From Adiantum capillus-veneris (taxonomy: Eukaryota; Streptophyta; Polypodiopsida; Polypodiales; Pteridaceae): a stretch of DNA of 64,000 nucleotides. This document shows, piece by piece, positions 11,974 to 24,193 of the stretch. The position numbers were made by a program, and so were the translations under genes. How positions within the stretch are numbered: position 1 is the stretch's first letter; each line of letters starts with the position of its first letter. The DNA lies in assembly GCA_014529385.2 (NCBI GenBank), contig CM043963.1, forward strand, positions 64,345,469 through 64,409,468, read 5' to 3'. Under the pieces are notes generated by a model, which searched no databases, had not been told where the DNA came from, and saw nothing but the letters and a program-made list of their open reading frames with translations.

Positions 11974-14303
11974 GTGACTAAAAGTCAAAACACGGGAAGC
12001 AACATTGCATCCACCTCACACCAACCCTCTAGTACACAAAGTTTGGATGGGGTATTTCTCAATGAAAATTGGGAATATGACCTACACACGGAGACTTTGA
12101 CCGACCTATACATGGGATACACATACCATGTGAGTTGGTTAGAAGTTGTACAATCTACATCTAGTGCCACTAGTCTAGAGGAACAACAACACATGATCTG
12201 TAATGTCATCCATAGGATTATCCAGTCCGAGAGGCAAAATCGAGGAATAAACATACCTTTGACGGGTCCTATGCGATTTTTAGACACGGGCAATGGGAAA
12301 CAACCCACTCTATCACAAATGGAGACTCCCCCAGTGAGTCCCATCGATCCCCCATATGTTGTTTCGCTAGGGGTTTCAATGCAATCTGAGCCCACAAGTG
12401 ATAGCTTTACTTTTCCAAGTCTAGCTCATCTTTCCCTTGATGACACCACGGCTACCATGCATACCCCAATGATGGGCATGCCAAGAAACATGCCATGGAC
12501 CTCGTTTGTTAGTAAAGCACCGCTACATGGTAGCTCAATGCCTGCAATAGTACCTACAAGTGCGAACCAATCGTATGCACCTATGGGTCCATGTACTCAT
12601 GTAGTCTCTACCCCTCCCATTGTTCTTATTTCCATGGGACTATACCGGCTAGCATTAGCATGTCACATCTGGCGTCTACTATGCCTAGGGCCACTCATAT
12701 GAACTATGGACCACCACATGGCACAACATCGTACCCAACGTGGAACCCAAGGGCTTCCTATGCGCCAAGCCCAATGCCAATACCTACTCCACATGTAGTC
12801 TCTGGAGAACCTTCACCCACGGTGCGTGCTCACTTAGGTGACTTGGTACCATTTTCTCAAGCTATTGGTCGATCTATTGCTGAGAATATGCGTAACACGC
12901 CTAATAGAGAGCCTAGAAGTAAGGCAGTACAAATAGCCAAGCTCACACAAAAAATTAGTGGAGACGGGGATGTGAGAAAGCATATCGAAGTGTTTGAACA
13001 AATATGCGATTCTCTAGGAGAACACAATGACCTACATAAGAGCACTGCTTTAAGCCTAACCTTAAGTGGAAAGGCTCGGGATTGGTATAGAACCCTAAGG
13101 GTGGAAGGAAAAACGATTTACCCTACTCTTAGGAGACTGTTCTTAAAGGAATACATACAAGAGGGAGTGCTTTGGCGTGTAGCCTCTCAGCTCCAGAAAG
13201 CCCAACGAGAGGAAGGAGAGTCGAAGAGAGACTTTATAAGTCGCTTGAAGCATTTGAATTCTTGTTGTAATCCAAATGAGCGCTTCAACAATAACCGATT
13301 GCTTGATAGATTCATTAGGGGGTTACGACGTGAGGATATCTACAATGGCGTAGTCATTAGAGGTCTCACCACTTGGGAAGCAGTCACCACCAATGCGATC
13401 CAATTGGAGGATAATTTAATGATTCAAGGAGAAAGAGTGTCTGTTGAGCCTAAATCTATTAGCTCGCAAGCATCAGGGCATCAACCAATGACCCTAAAGC
13501 CTATTGCTAAGGAGCCAAAGATATCTGAGATGACTTTAGCAGATCTCACCAAGGCTATTCAAGAGAGTCTTAGAGACAATCGTGCTCCGCAAAACAATCA
13601 TATGTATCCAAGAAGGGAGCAGCAATGGTGCTCAGTATGCTATGGACCGCATAGTACCAGTGAATGCCCTACTTTTAGAGTAAAATTCAATGGGAACTGC
13701 AATGCATGTGGGAGGTATGGTCATCAAGCTAAGGATTGCATAGTATTTAAGCGTGCGATGGCCAATAGACCAACCTTAGCATGGACAGACACACCTCGAG
13801 TGCCTGCCTTGATGCCGGCCCCACCTCTTGAACAAACAGCACAACACATGGTCCCTAGGGCCCAAAATGTTGTTCAAACAACACCCTTACCACCTCCAGT
13901 GCTAGGATCGCAACCACCACATCCGAGAATCACTTCTGTGAATGAAGTGGGTTGTGAGTCATCTATTTCTTGTTTGGAAGGCTATGAGGAAGATATAGAT
14001 CCTAATATTGCCTATGGGATGGATGTGCTTGAAGAAAGTCCACAATACTACATGGAGGACTATTGGGGACAAGTCAAACCTGTATATCAAGTAGTTGCTC
14101 TTGCAGCAAGAGGCCAAAATATCAATTACACCGCTAAGAGACCACCTCTTCAATGCTATGAGTGTGGAGGTCCACATCGTGTAGCCGAGTGTCCTATTAG
14201 GCTACAAAAGAACGCCACACTAATGCAAACCAATCAAGCGAGCACGTCTACAATGCCGATACTCATGTGTAATCGATGTGGCATAGATCATTTGATTGCC
14301 TAA
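11974..14303 (+). pseudogene. gag with zinc knuckles
   Basis: A Thr/Ser/Pro-rich N-terminal part (11974-12702) is followed by a gag core with 'SGKARDWYRTLRVEGKTIYPTL', 'RDFISRLKHLNSCCNPNERF' and zinc knuckles ('CNACGRYGHQAKDC', and 'CYECGGPHRVAEC' near 14153). A fragment of the same gag recurs at 18833-19030. Fossil. Confidence 0.75.
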
Positions 14304-14345
14304 TGTCCAAATAATCCAAATGCACCGAAGATCACGCCATTAAAC

Positions 14346-16560
14346 TTGATTGAAGTTACCAAGGAGCCATCACCAAGTACACCCGTGGTACCAGTAAACG
14401 TACTCACACGATCGATGCTCCAAAAACAAAATTATATTCTTGAGGAAAGAGACACATCATCAATTGCCCAAAATCAAAAAACTAAGAAAACACGAAGAAA
14501 GAGATCGCAAAAAGCAGCGAAGTCAGACACCAGTTCAAAGACCAACATAGGGACTGGTGACGACCCCGTATATATGAAAGACGTTGAAGAAGATTCTGAT
14601 TCAGGTGAAACCATGGAGACCAAAACAACCACTAACATAGAAACCAACAAGGAAGATCTTCATGAGCCACAATGGCCAGGATCCAAAAAGAAGATAGGAA
14701 CTTACCCAAACCCTACAGAGAAGATTGAGCGAGTCAAGCAATTAAGGAGTTTGGTAGAAGATACCCAAAGGGATCTAGAACCAGCACCTAGGAAGATCCA
14801 AATTATAGACACCGTGTTCCCTATGCAACAACAACCTCACCAAGTCCATAGACCCTTGGACATACCTAGTGTCATCCAAGAAGAAAGTGACTTAAAGTCA
14901 TGGGAAAGTGGGCGTACTCACTTCTTGATGGAAAGAATGTTTACAGAGGGACTACCTGATCCTATCGAAGAAATGGAGATCCCATCTTCCCCACGTCAAG
15001 GGACTCAAGGCCAAAAGGTGCCGTTAAACATTGCCAAATTGATGGATTTCATGTCTTTAGAAGTTAGAACCACCATCATGTCCAAACTATATAAAGACCC
15101 TGAGCTAGTATCAGCTCTTCGAGCCTTCCTCAATGGAGAACTAAAGTTTGGGCTACCACAATTTGCACAGATGGATGGAGCTGGCGAGATACCAATAGAG
15201 GAGAAATACATAGATCCACAACCCAACCTAGATGAGAACCTTGTTATAGAAATACCTGTTAACAAGTTGGGACAATACTTTGAGGGGGATGAATCCAATG
15301 CGACTATACCAATCACTACTAAGGGATTAACTGTGAAGGGAATCCTTGATGGTGGCGCTCGGGTTAGCATTGTAACTGAAAATTGCTGGGAAACTATGGG
15401 AAGACCTCACCTTGCGACCACAACCATAGTAGTGAAGATGGCCAATGAGTCTATTGTTAAACCTATTGGGATGCTAGAAGATCTCAAGATCAAGGTCTTT
15501 GGACATAAAATAAGGATTACCTTTATTGTTATGGATTTCTCCAAACACACTATGGCATCGGAGATGATCTTAGGACGTCCTTTCATGAGGGAAGCAAAAA
15601 TGGTGCATGACTGGTCTAAAAACCATGTCTACTTGCAGTTCCAAGTTTTTGTCATTCGAGTGGATCTTGTGACGGGTCGAGCACATCCTCTAGGAAACAG
15701 GTTTATAATTGATCATAGATCTGACACCATAGTTCACTCGGCCCCATTGCAGTATTGTTACACGTGTAAAGTGGACACTGATGTTGGGGAAGACTCTCCT
15801 TATATGGATGTACTACCTGGGATGACTGAGTCGGACAATGTGGATTGGGTCCACCTAGCAGCAACCATAGACACTTGGGGAAACAGGGGGACGATCTGGG
15901 TAACACCTGAGGGGGATGAAATGCCTGTACCTATAAATATGCTACAAGCAATGCATATAGCTTCTGGCGAGACTCATCCTAATATAGCAAAGAAAACATA
16001 CAAATGGGTCCCTAAAGCTTCTTTAGCGACCATGGCGGATGCTAAAAAAAAAAAAGCCTTGTAGGAAATGTACCACTCGCTCCAAGAAAAGTAAGAAAAC
16101 ATGGCGTTGGATTCCTAAACGACTATTGGAATCCCAAGGCTACTATAAAGGAAATGATCAAATCTGGGTGCCAAAATGTAGATTGTGTTCTTACTTGTCA
16201 CCTGACCCATGTGAGCCCAATCCCGTAGCTCCAAAACAAATCAACGATCGTGAAAAGAAAAAAATCACAGAATGCTACACACCCACTCCAGAGCTAGTTT
16301 AGGTACCGAAGAAAGAACGATTTGTTCCACCTAGCTCAGGAAGGAGGGAGTCCCATGAAGCTTCTAGCTCCTCATATAATGCATCCATAGAGGTAAGAGC
16401 TTCTCCACAGCCTCCACCTACAATAGTGGACCTTCATAAAGCTACAAAGGAATCCACACTTCCCAGTGTTCAAGAATCACCTGATGAACCACTTCAAGTC
16501 CGATCCTCGGAGAGTACCTTACCACCCTTGCAACTCAATGAGGCACCTAAGGTAATAGAA
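14346..16560 (+). pseudogene. Retropepsin polyprotein downstream of gag
   Basis: A charged leader of about 320 residues precedes an aspartic protease with 'VKGILDGGARVSIVTENCW' and the 'MILGRPFMREAKMVHDW' end block. It continues as a Pro/Ser-rich tail to about 16560. Nothing RT-like follows. Confidence 0.7.
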
Positions 16561-16662
16561 AACTAATGGCAAAAATCTTCACTTATTACCAACTGGAACA
16601 ATTGGTTTCAAAGGGTGACAAGCTCATTTCAAATGGTATGATCTACCCAAGGAAGGGGGGAG

Positions 16663-17189
16663 TGTTTGCTGACAGTCATTATTTACTTGCTTCCCTCTCA
16701 ACCTTCTCTCCCCGACCTCTCAATCTCCCAATCTTAGGGAATGTACATATAAAGCTTTATACTCACAAAAAACAAAAATAATAAAGAGCAAGAGCAATTC
16801 GAAAATGAGTATGCACAATAAAAGTCAAAACATTGACCAGACCTACACATTCACATTCGGTACACTGAAACAGAGACCTATGTCATTAAACACCTTTGAT
16901 CCTCATCACTCAAGTGATGGAGGGTAGGTAGAATTAGTACGATAGGAGTGTTTCTGTTTGAGAGTTTAGTGATTAGCAAAGTTCCTTTTTCCCACTGATG
17001 TGCCTCCTAGAGCTATTCTTTGTGTTTTATAGTGTGTACAGGAACGTGTTGCTGTGGTTAGGATTTGGACCTTCATGGAATTTTTCTCATTCACACTTCA
17101 AATCAAGCGTGACCATCAACACAAACAGGTGTTTCTTGTCCATTAGCATTGCCCCTTATCTTTGTCGCATCCATGTTTGTCTGCTTTAA
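16663..17189. other. Probable 3' LTR region and unassigned sequence
   Basis: Sequence beginning TGTTTGCTGACAG follows directly on a polypurine tract, as a 3' LTR would, and has a TATA-like box (CATATAAAG) near 16747. It does not visibly match 10874-11447, so the LTR pairing is unproven. No gene is seen. Confidence 0.4.
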
Positions 17190-17227
17190 TTGTGATTGGT
17201 AGCATAATATTCATCGCATTTGCTTAG

Positions 17228-17310
17228 TACTTGTCTAGGTTTAAAAATCAATTGTCTAGGTTTTTGTCATAATCACTTGTCTAGGTTTAAAAATCAATCA
17301 ATCCGGCTAA
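17228..17310. repeat. Short tandem repeat with TTGTCTAGGTTTaAAAATCAA units
   Basis: Three near-repeats of a roughly 40-50 base unit containing TTGTCTAGGTTT lie in non-coding sequence. Confidence 0.6.
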
Positions 17311-17329
17311 GCTAGTTTGACCAAGCTAG

Positions 17330-17640
17330 GTGTTAGAGATCTTCTCTTAATACCATGAGGAAAATGGTCCCTCTTTGTGGCTACATTAAGGGGCTTGTAA
17401 TTAACACAAACCCTCCACTTACCATTCTTCTTTGGTGTGACTACCACTAGAGAAAACCACTTTGAGTCTTCAATAGTATAGATGAAACCTGCTACTAATA
17501 GATTCCTTACCTACTTGAGCAAGGTATCCTCTTGAATCACCCCTAGCCACTTGAGCTTCTGGACTACAGGTTTACTTCCCTCCTTGAGCTTAATCTGATG
17601 TTGAACTGCTATGATTTTCGATGATTTTATCACATTCATC
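17330..17640 (-). pseudogene. Gypsy RT N-terminal fragment
   Basis: Minus-strand reading gives 'GFIYTIEDSKWFS', 'VVTPKKNGKWRVCV' and 'KPLN', closely related to the RT of the young Tat element at 26230-27102. An isolated scrap. Confidence 0.7.
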
Positions 17641-17672
17641 AATGAAGAATGTGGTAAAATTACTTAGCGACA

Positions 17673-18130
17673 ATGGATGTATGTGTGAATACGTCTATGC
17701 CTACTCAATTTTGCAATGAGGAAAGCTATGATATGATTCCCGTACAAATGACTTTAACACTTCACATTGAAGATGAAATTCAAGAAACAAAGGACTTGAT
17801 GAAAGATCAACAAGTATTTTCAAACCTCTACTATGATGTGATAGACGAGTTAGAAGAACATTCAGCTACCTCAAATGATTCAAGGTCGGAAAAAGTACAT
17901 GTGAGAGCTAAGCTGCTCATGAAAGGAGGGGAGGAAAAGTTTTTTGACTTTCCAAACCAGAAATCAAGAAGACAGAAACTGTATGGATGAAAACGAGACA
18001 CCAAAAACGTGAAAGCTAGAGCTATGCTGTGAGGTCCCCACCCCATCGTATCAAACGACGGATCTCATGGTAAACCTGGTGGCCACTAGATCTATAAGGG
18101 AAGCAAAAAAAAGTGGTTCAGGGTTCAGCT
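17673..18130 (+). pseudogene. Gypsy linker fragment
   Basis: The motifs 'FCNEESYDMIPVQM' and 'KFFDFPNQKSRRQ' match the linker of the element at 7030-8139 ('FCNKDGYDMLPYYM', 'KFYDFANQHPRRQ'). The end of this scrap (17985-18134) is repeated at 33590-33739. Confidence 0.6.
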
Positions 18131-18850
18131 AGCATTCAAGAAACTCAGTGGGGTCCTTTGCCTCTTTCCTTGTAGGGTTCTTTGTTCTTGGCCCCTTTAT
18201 CTCCTTTGGCACCCACTTTTTAGGGTCCTCACATGTAGCTTGGTGGCTTCTTTCATAGGTTTCTTTTTCTCTTTCATACCTCACCTTTTTTTGATGAGGC
18301 TCCTCTTGATATGCAACCACTACTTTTTTTTTCATCTCCTCTATGCGGGCTCTTCTTTCCTCGTTGTTGGAGCTTTCACTGCTATGTGCTCCATGCCATG
18401 AAGATTCTTCACTAGATTTGTAAACTCTTTTTGTGGACCTTGTTTCTCGAGGGGATGGCTGTACAGACACAGTCCATGTATTCTGATTTGGGGTAGGCGC
18501 CAAATTGTCCGCCATTTTTCCTTCATCTGCTTTCATTTGCACTTTTTTTGGAGTCGGCTTCTTTGAAACAGCTTTTGTCAATTCTCCAGGTATGTCAATG
18601 ATGACATATTCTTGTGGTTGCTCTGCTTCCTTCGTTTGCACCTTGGAACCATGCTCCATGATGTAGCAATCTGTATCAAATTTTTTGCTTTCACACTCCC
18701 AAACTTCATTAGCTTCCTTCAAGACCTTTACCGTAATAAGGGAGTTATATCATACCCATCTTCATCACAAAATTTAGTCAGGGTCGCCTCATTCACACAC
18801 ACATAAAGAGTCGTCAGTATTTGATCCCATCCCAACGAGAGGAAGGAGAG
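18129..18850 (-). pseudogene. Gypsy linker-like fragment, minus strand
   Basis: About 200 residues of charged, low-complexity sequence are preceded by 'FCDEDGYDITPLL', the linker motif of the family at 7030-8139. It lies within an 880-base block absent from the sister copy of this region at 33740. Confidence 0.45.
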
Positions 18851-19030
18851 TCGGTGAGAGACTTTATAAGTCACTTGAAGCATTTGAATTCTCGATGTAA
18901 TCCAAATGAGCGCTTCAACAATAACCAAATGCTTGATAGATTCATTAGGGGATTACGGCATGAGGATATCTACAATGTCCTAGTCATTACACGTATCACC
19001 ACTTGGGAAGCAGTCACCACCACGATCTCT
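18833..19030 (+). pseudogene. gag fragment related to 13200-13400
   Basis: The short gag piece contains 'RDFISHLKHLNSRCNPNERF' and 'HEDIYNVLV', nearly identical to part of the gag at 12591-14303. Confidence 0.7.
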
Positions 19031-20961
19031 CATCACAAAGTGAGTCGAGTTTGAGCTTGCTAGCAATGAGATCTAGCTCCACCTCGCAGGGGAAGCGTAC
19101 TTATCCTATCTAGCGATCCTATGACCCACCTTCCAAGAGGAGAGAAACCTCTAGTGCCTTTTTCCCCATGTTTCAGAGGCACATACACTTGAGACTTCGC
19201 TGCTCTAGGGGCAATGAGTATTACTAGTATCGATTTAAACACTATGGGGACAGAGAGTTCCCGACCAATCGGGACCACCCTTCTCATAGGCATTGGCAAC
19301 CTGAGCCAAGCCCCCACTTTCCACCCCCACACTCACACTTCCTTGTGTGTCCTAATTACTACCACAATAATTGTTCAACATAAACATTCCTTGATTAGAT
19401 TCCGAATCACAATGTTCGTTAAGACAGCCCTTCAACCAGTATTGCAAAGCGGCACCAAGACAGTATTCTAGTAAAAATTACACTCAAACTTATTCATTAA
19501 AATTCCAATGTTCTGGAGGTACAACATCCCCCCTCCAGCGAGAGTTTACTCCTCCCGTTATTGCCTAGCTGCCCATACAACTAGGTATGTCCACCGCATA
19601 GAAAGCACGACATGGACATTCCCACCGCATAGAAAGCAAGACGTAGGTTCCCACCACATAGAAAGCAAGTCGTGGTAAAGGCCCTAAGCTAGTAACTCTA
19701 GCTACTTCGAAAATGTCGCGAGCCGCCCCCTCTGTGATCAGTAGGGGGATCAGGACTGATTCAACATTGGAAATAGAATGAACATGTCGAGCTAAATTTT
19801 CCCTAGCAGACATTCTTTCCTATTGCAAATAGTATATCCATCAATCATTTCTTTCCTACTTTAGAGTTTAATGTACAAATGAATTCAAATGTCGAGGTTT
19901 CCGTCGGCTTTCTCCAACATGTTTGGGGATATGTTCTTTCCTAGCTAAACGTGTGCAATGTTAATTTAAACGACTTGAATAAAATTGTGACCTACCTCTT
20001 CCATTTCTTCATCAATGGCTCGTGAGATGGCCGGTGAACATGGCGGAAAACAATTATACCACCAATGAAAGGGAAGGATTAGGAATGCTCTATGCCGTTA
20101 AAAAAATATAGACATTACCTATTAGCAAACAAATTTGTGTTCTTTGTGGACCACCAAGCCTTATTGTACTTGGTCAACAAACCATGCAGCACATGAAGAA
20201 TAATAAGATGGTTCATCATTCTTCTAGAATTTGATTTCACTGTAGTTGTGAAAATGGGCACTACTCATCAAAGAGAAAATCATTTGTCTAGAATTGTTTC
20301 ATGGGAGTCATCTAAGGAGTAGATGATGATGTACTAGATGCATATGTGTTCTCCATGGAAATGATACCTTGATGGTTGGAAAATATGGTATCATTGATGA
20401 CCATAGCTCAAATGGATTCTCAAATACCACTTCTTATTACAATCATATTAATTGAGCAATCGGCTATGTATCAATTACTAGCTGGTAGGCTAGACAAAAG
20501 AAACGAGATGGAATATTGCTCCTATGCATTATTCCTGAAGAGAAAACCAAATACCTAAGTCAAGCACATATTATGATAGTAGGAATTCACTTTGTGGAAG
20601 ACCAAACTATGCAAAGGATCTTGAGACTTGGAGTATTTCGGCCAACTATGAGGAGTGATGTTTGCTCTTTTGTAAAGGATTGTCCTCAATGTAAAAAAAA
20701 AACACCCATACCACGTAACATTGTTCCAAATGTCACTTGTTCCTAAATGGAGTCACTTTGTACTTACTTATTTATCAAGTTGAACATTTCCTGAGGATAT
20801 GAGTAAATGCCATCAAAGAGCAATTGAAACTAAAGCAAGAGATTATGCTCTTATTGGAAACCAAATGTATCGGAGAGGTAAGGATCAACATTTGCGTCTT
20901 TGTGCAAATGAAGGAGAATATATTCCAAGTATAGAACAAGCACATGCTGGATTAGCTTCAG
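19020..20961 (+). repeat. Segmental duplicate of 33744-35873 (copy 1)
   Basis: Non-coding and gypsy pol sequence that is almost identical by eye to 33744-35873, with a shorter shared block at 17985-18134 and 33590-33739. It includes three 33-base-like repeats of a CCGCATAGAAAGCA unit at about 19596-19680. Beyond 20957 the two copies diverge completely: copy 2 continues into integrase while this copy joins a different segment. Confidence 0.85.
20040..20957 (+). pseudogene. Gypsy RNase H and integrase N-terminal part (copy 1)
   Basis: RNase H motifs 'NNYTTNEREGLGMLYAV' and 'FVDHQALLYLVNKP' are followed by the zinc-binding start of integrase ('FRPTMRSDVCSFVKDCPQCK'). It is truncated at the junction near 20957. 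Part of the duplicated block. Confidence 0.75.
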
Positions 20962-20995
20962 TTCTAATATTGTCATTGATCTAGATGTTCAGGAT
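20962..20995. repeat. 34-base junction repeat, left copy
   Basis: TTCTAATATTGTCATTGATC... to 20995 matches 33564-33597 with one visible mismatch. It is a piece of the transposase exon 2 sequence (compare 52182-52215) stranded at the left edge of the copied segment. Confidence 0.85.
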
Positions 20996-21762
20996 AGGAC
21001 CCACTTGCTTGCATTTTCACATATCACTAAGCATTATGGGTAACAAGGAGATAGCTATGTTCAATGGCATCGGATTTCACACATGGCAAGTGAAACTCAA
21101 GGGTTATCTAATGAAAAAAGGGCTATGGAGTATCATAACCACTGATGCACAAAACCTCACGGCACAACAAATCCGAGAGCGTCAAGCCAAGGATGAGAAA
21201 GCCCTAGGCATTCTCATCACTAGTGTGGCGGATGATATCATTCACCACTTAGATGAAGCCACATCGGCCAAGCATGGGAGACTTTAGAACTCACATTTGG
21301 GGCAAAATCTAAGCACTCTAAAATATCTCTCAAAATGAAATTATATGGTCTAGCAATGTATGAAAATGAAACACTATCTAGTCTTGTTAATAGGCTAAAA
21401 AGCTTATGCACTCAACTTTCATACATTGAGTGTCACATAGATGATGATGATAAAGTTGCGGTTCTTCTAAAAGCACTTCCTTCTACATATGACAATATTG
21501 TAACCATACTTAAGGAAAAAGAGCCTATCCCTACACTAGAAAGTGTAATCAACTCTCTCGAAGAGGACCATAACAACAAGCACCCACACAATGAAACTAA
21601 TGCATCAAAAGCACTCTATGTTTTAAGTTCAAAGCACACTAAGGCTTGCAAGCATTGCGGGAAGTACAACCACTTATCTTCCGAATGCTACAAAATCAAA
21701 AAATGTGTGAAGTGCGGGAAATTGGGGCATCCACCTCAATTTTGTACCAAAGGCAATGGCGG

Positions 21763-22675
21763 TGATGGGGGCTTTTCACAAGCCAAGCTCCCATACCCCT
21801 CTTCTCTCGTCCCCACCCCATGAAAACCCCCTCTTAGGGAGGGAGTGATAAAAGACATTGGAAAAAGTAAGAAAAAAATTAAGTATGATTATGTAAATAT
21901 ATGAGAAAGGTAAAATAGGCCACCTCATGCTTGCGGGGCAGCCCATCCCCACCTTGCCTCCTTTTTCTTCACTGTTGCCCCGCCGTGTGTCCCTTTTTCT
22001 CTCCTCCACTCAAAAGATCAACCCCCTCTCTCTTCCCCTTGTCCTTTCTCCTTTCTCTCTCCCCTCAAGCTACCCCACCTCTCACCAATAATGCATTCTA
22101 ACTCACCAATAATGCACCCTAACTCACATGCAACTTACCCTATCTTCCAAAATAGTATACCCCACCCCCCCTTTCTCTCTCCTATCATATCCCATGACCC
22201 AAATACCCCCCCTCTCTCTAAAGGGCGCCATGTCTCTTGTCTTGTAGCTAAATAACCTCCCCCACACTCACACACACTCAGTTTCACTAAAAAAGGTGCC
22301 CACAGACCCATCCCCACCCGGTGGTTACCTGATTTTTCTTGTGTTCACACACATCTGCACACAGATTCACCTCTGAGCACACTCCTCTCTCTCCCCTCTT
22401 GTAATTACTTTATTCTCCATGTCACCTCTCACTTTTTTTCATCAACCCATCTCTCTCTCTCTTAGTCTCTCTCTCATGAGACTGCTGTTCTGGCACATAT
22501 ACACACAGCCAGACAAGTGGGGCCCACAGTCACATGGCCTATGTAGATAATGATTTCTTCATTTCTAAATTCTAGAATTTCTCCCCCCCCTCCTTCCCTA
22601 TATAAAGAGGGGTCACCATCACACAAAAACACACAACATCACCAAAGAACACACTATGCACTGTGTGTGCCTAGT

Positions 22676-22709
<34 letters not shown>

Positions 22710-23337
22710 ACACCATCACCATCACCGCAATCACCATGCCTGTCTTGAGCATGACCTCTACACCCTTGGCTATGGAAGATGAAGGGAAACTAAATGAAGG
22801 ATGATGGCCATAATCCTCGTGCGAGTCTTCGCCATCAACTCCCACCTATCCGCCATGTGCTCTACCACTCTCTCCCTTCTCATTCCCCTACCCTATGCTC
22901 CCCATTTCATCGCCTAATTCTCTAAATAAAGCTTTAGGTTTTGTGAGTATGTTTTCTTGCAATGTTTTGCCCATGTGAGGTGTGCGGAATCGCCACCTAG
23001 TCTTGTGTTTTGGAGTGAGCTTGTGTATGTGTGAAGGGTGTGCGGATTCGCCATCCTTTTGTGATGCCTAAGTACTAAGCCGCTATACCCCCTCCCTCAC
23101 TCTCTCTCTCTCTCTCTCTCTCTCACTTGATCTCATTCCATTTCCTTTTCATCATTACTCCCAAGCATCCATCTCTCTTGGATGAAAAATTTGTTATGGT
23201 GGTGTGTTGTTTGCGTCCTAGCCGCTGAAGCTAGGTGGTGCCCCCTGTTTGCTTTACCATGACAGGCTCGAGGCGCGCCATTCGGTCCCCGGTGTTTTAG
23301 AGGCCGTCGGGGTTTGGGGCTTGCTATGCTCCCGTCA
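21763..23337 (+). repeat. 5' LTR of the Tat element
   Basis: 1575 bp, TG...CA. It contains a CT-rich first third, a TATAAA box (CTATATAAAGAG near 22598), a CA microsatellite (about 22676-22706), an AATAAA near 22924 and a CT microsatellite (about 23098-23124). These fit U3 promoter, R and polyadenylation signals. Confidence 0.92.
22598..22609 (+). promoter_or_regulatory. LTR TATA box
   Basis: CTATATAAAGAG, the likely core promoter of the element transcript; repeated in the 3' LTR near 30306. Confidence 0.7.
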
Positions 23338-23339
23338 TT

Positions 23340-23358
23340 TGGTGCCCCCACTGAGGAT
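23340..23358 (+). promoter_or_regulatory. Primer-binding site of the Tat element
   Basis: TGGTGCCCCCACTGAGG follows the LTR end by a few bases. The 20 kb Tat element has a related site (TGACACCCCCACGAAGG on the minus strand, near 62128). I cannot name the tRNA with confidence. Confidence 0.6.
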
Positions 23359-23418
23359 CTTTTCATGAAACCCTTCAGTTTACAAGACTGAAACCCTTAA
23401 ACTATTGTGAATGGATGA

Positions 23419-24111
23419 ATGGTAGCAGGATTTGCTAATTGGACGACAGAAGAAGAAGAGCTCCAAGCACAACTAGACGAACTCCGCATCTCCATCGAAG
23501 CTCGAGTGCCAGGCGTAATGGTAATTGATTTGCAGTGGGAGAGTCAACCAACACGCCAAACCCAGTGGATATACATAGGCCAAGTGCCAAGAAGAAGAAG
23601 GAGAATGTCGAAACCATGTCCGCAACCTACAACCAACCCACAACAACAAAATGGAAGGAGCTCTACACAATAGAGAATCAACACTATTCTACTTTGAGAA
23701 TCGGGTAACTCAAGTCACCGAGGTAATTATCACAATCAGTTTTCAAGTCGCACCTGATGCTGCAGCACAGATAACGGAATCATTGGCTCACACTCTCACT
23801 AGTGAAACTAGGGATCTACTGAGTTTGTTTTAGGAAAGAACACCACCCTCTCCCACAAGCTTGGACAGTGACTAAGCACCTCTAAGCTTCACATGAATCA
23901 GTACAACCTACCTCAAGACAGATCACACATACCAACACGTGTACGCTCAATCAAGGTAATACTGGATTTGAAGGCTCACTACCAGCACGTCATTGACACC
24001 ATGCCGGGTGGGGAGCGGTTTTTGGAGGTTCTGGCATCAGATCAACCATTTGTCTTACCTTTGGTACAAGGCAATGTACCGTTTGAAGTTTTAATCTATG
24101 TCTTAGTATAA
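23419..24111 (+). other. Leader with two short reading frames before gag
   Basis: Frames of 84 residues (23419-23673) and 72 residues (23893-24111) lie between the primer site and gag. The first has a weak coiled-coil look ('EEEELQAQLDELRIS'). Neither resembles a known domain; they may be leader peptides or chance. Confidence 0.3.
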
Positions 24112-24193
24112 GAGGGTATACACGCCTCCTTGTAAAGAAGAAAAAACTTTTGCAAGTTAAGCAGTGTATCTTTCTAGCTCTCTCTTAGTAATC

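Larger units (their letters stand above)
11448..16662 (+). mobile_element. Non-autonomous gypsy-type element: gag and protease only
   Basis: The internal region runs from the primer-binding site at 11452 to a polypurine tract (AAGGAAGGGGGGA) at about 16648-16661. Inside are gag with zinc knuckles and a protease polyprotein, but no RT, RNase H or integrase is recognisable. It must have depended on another element for replication. It is a fossil with a few disruptions. Confidence 0.65.

Noticed and set aside
18129-18722. Possible host gene for a 197-residue charged protein
   Set aside because: The gypsy linker motif FCDEDGYDI lies just upstream and the block is absent from the sister copy, so it is an element scrap.
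19596-19680. CRISPR-like array (three CCGCATAGAAAGCA repeats)
   Set aside because: Only three imperfect units in a plant repeat region; a simple tandem repeat that is duplicated at about 34497-34580.
19060-19813. Minus-strand frames of 82-90 residues present in two copies
   Set aside because: They recur only because the DNA block is duplicated; no motif, and overlapping frames on the other strand are equally open.
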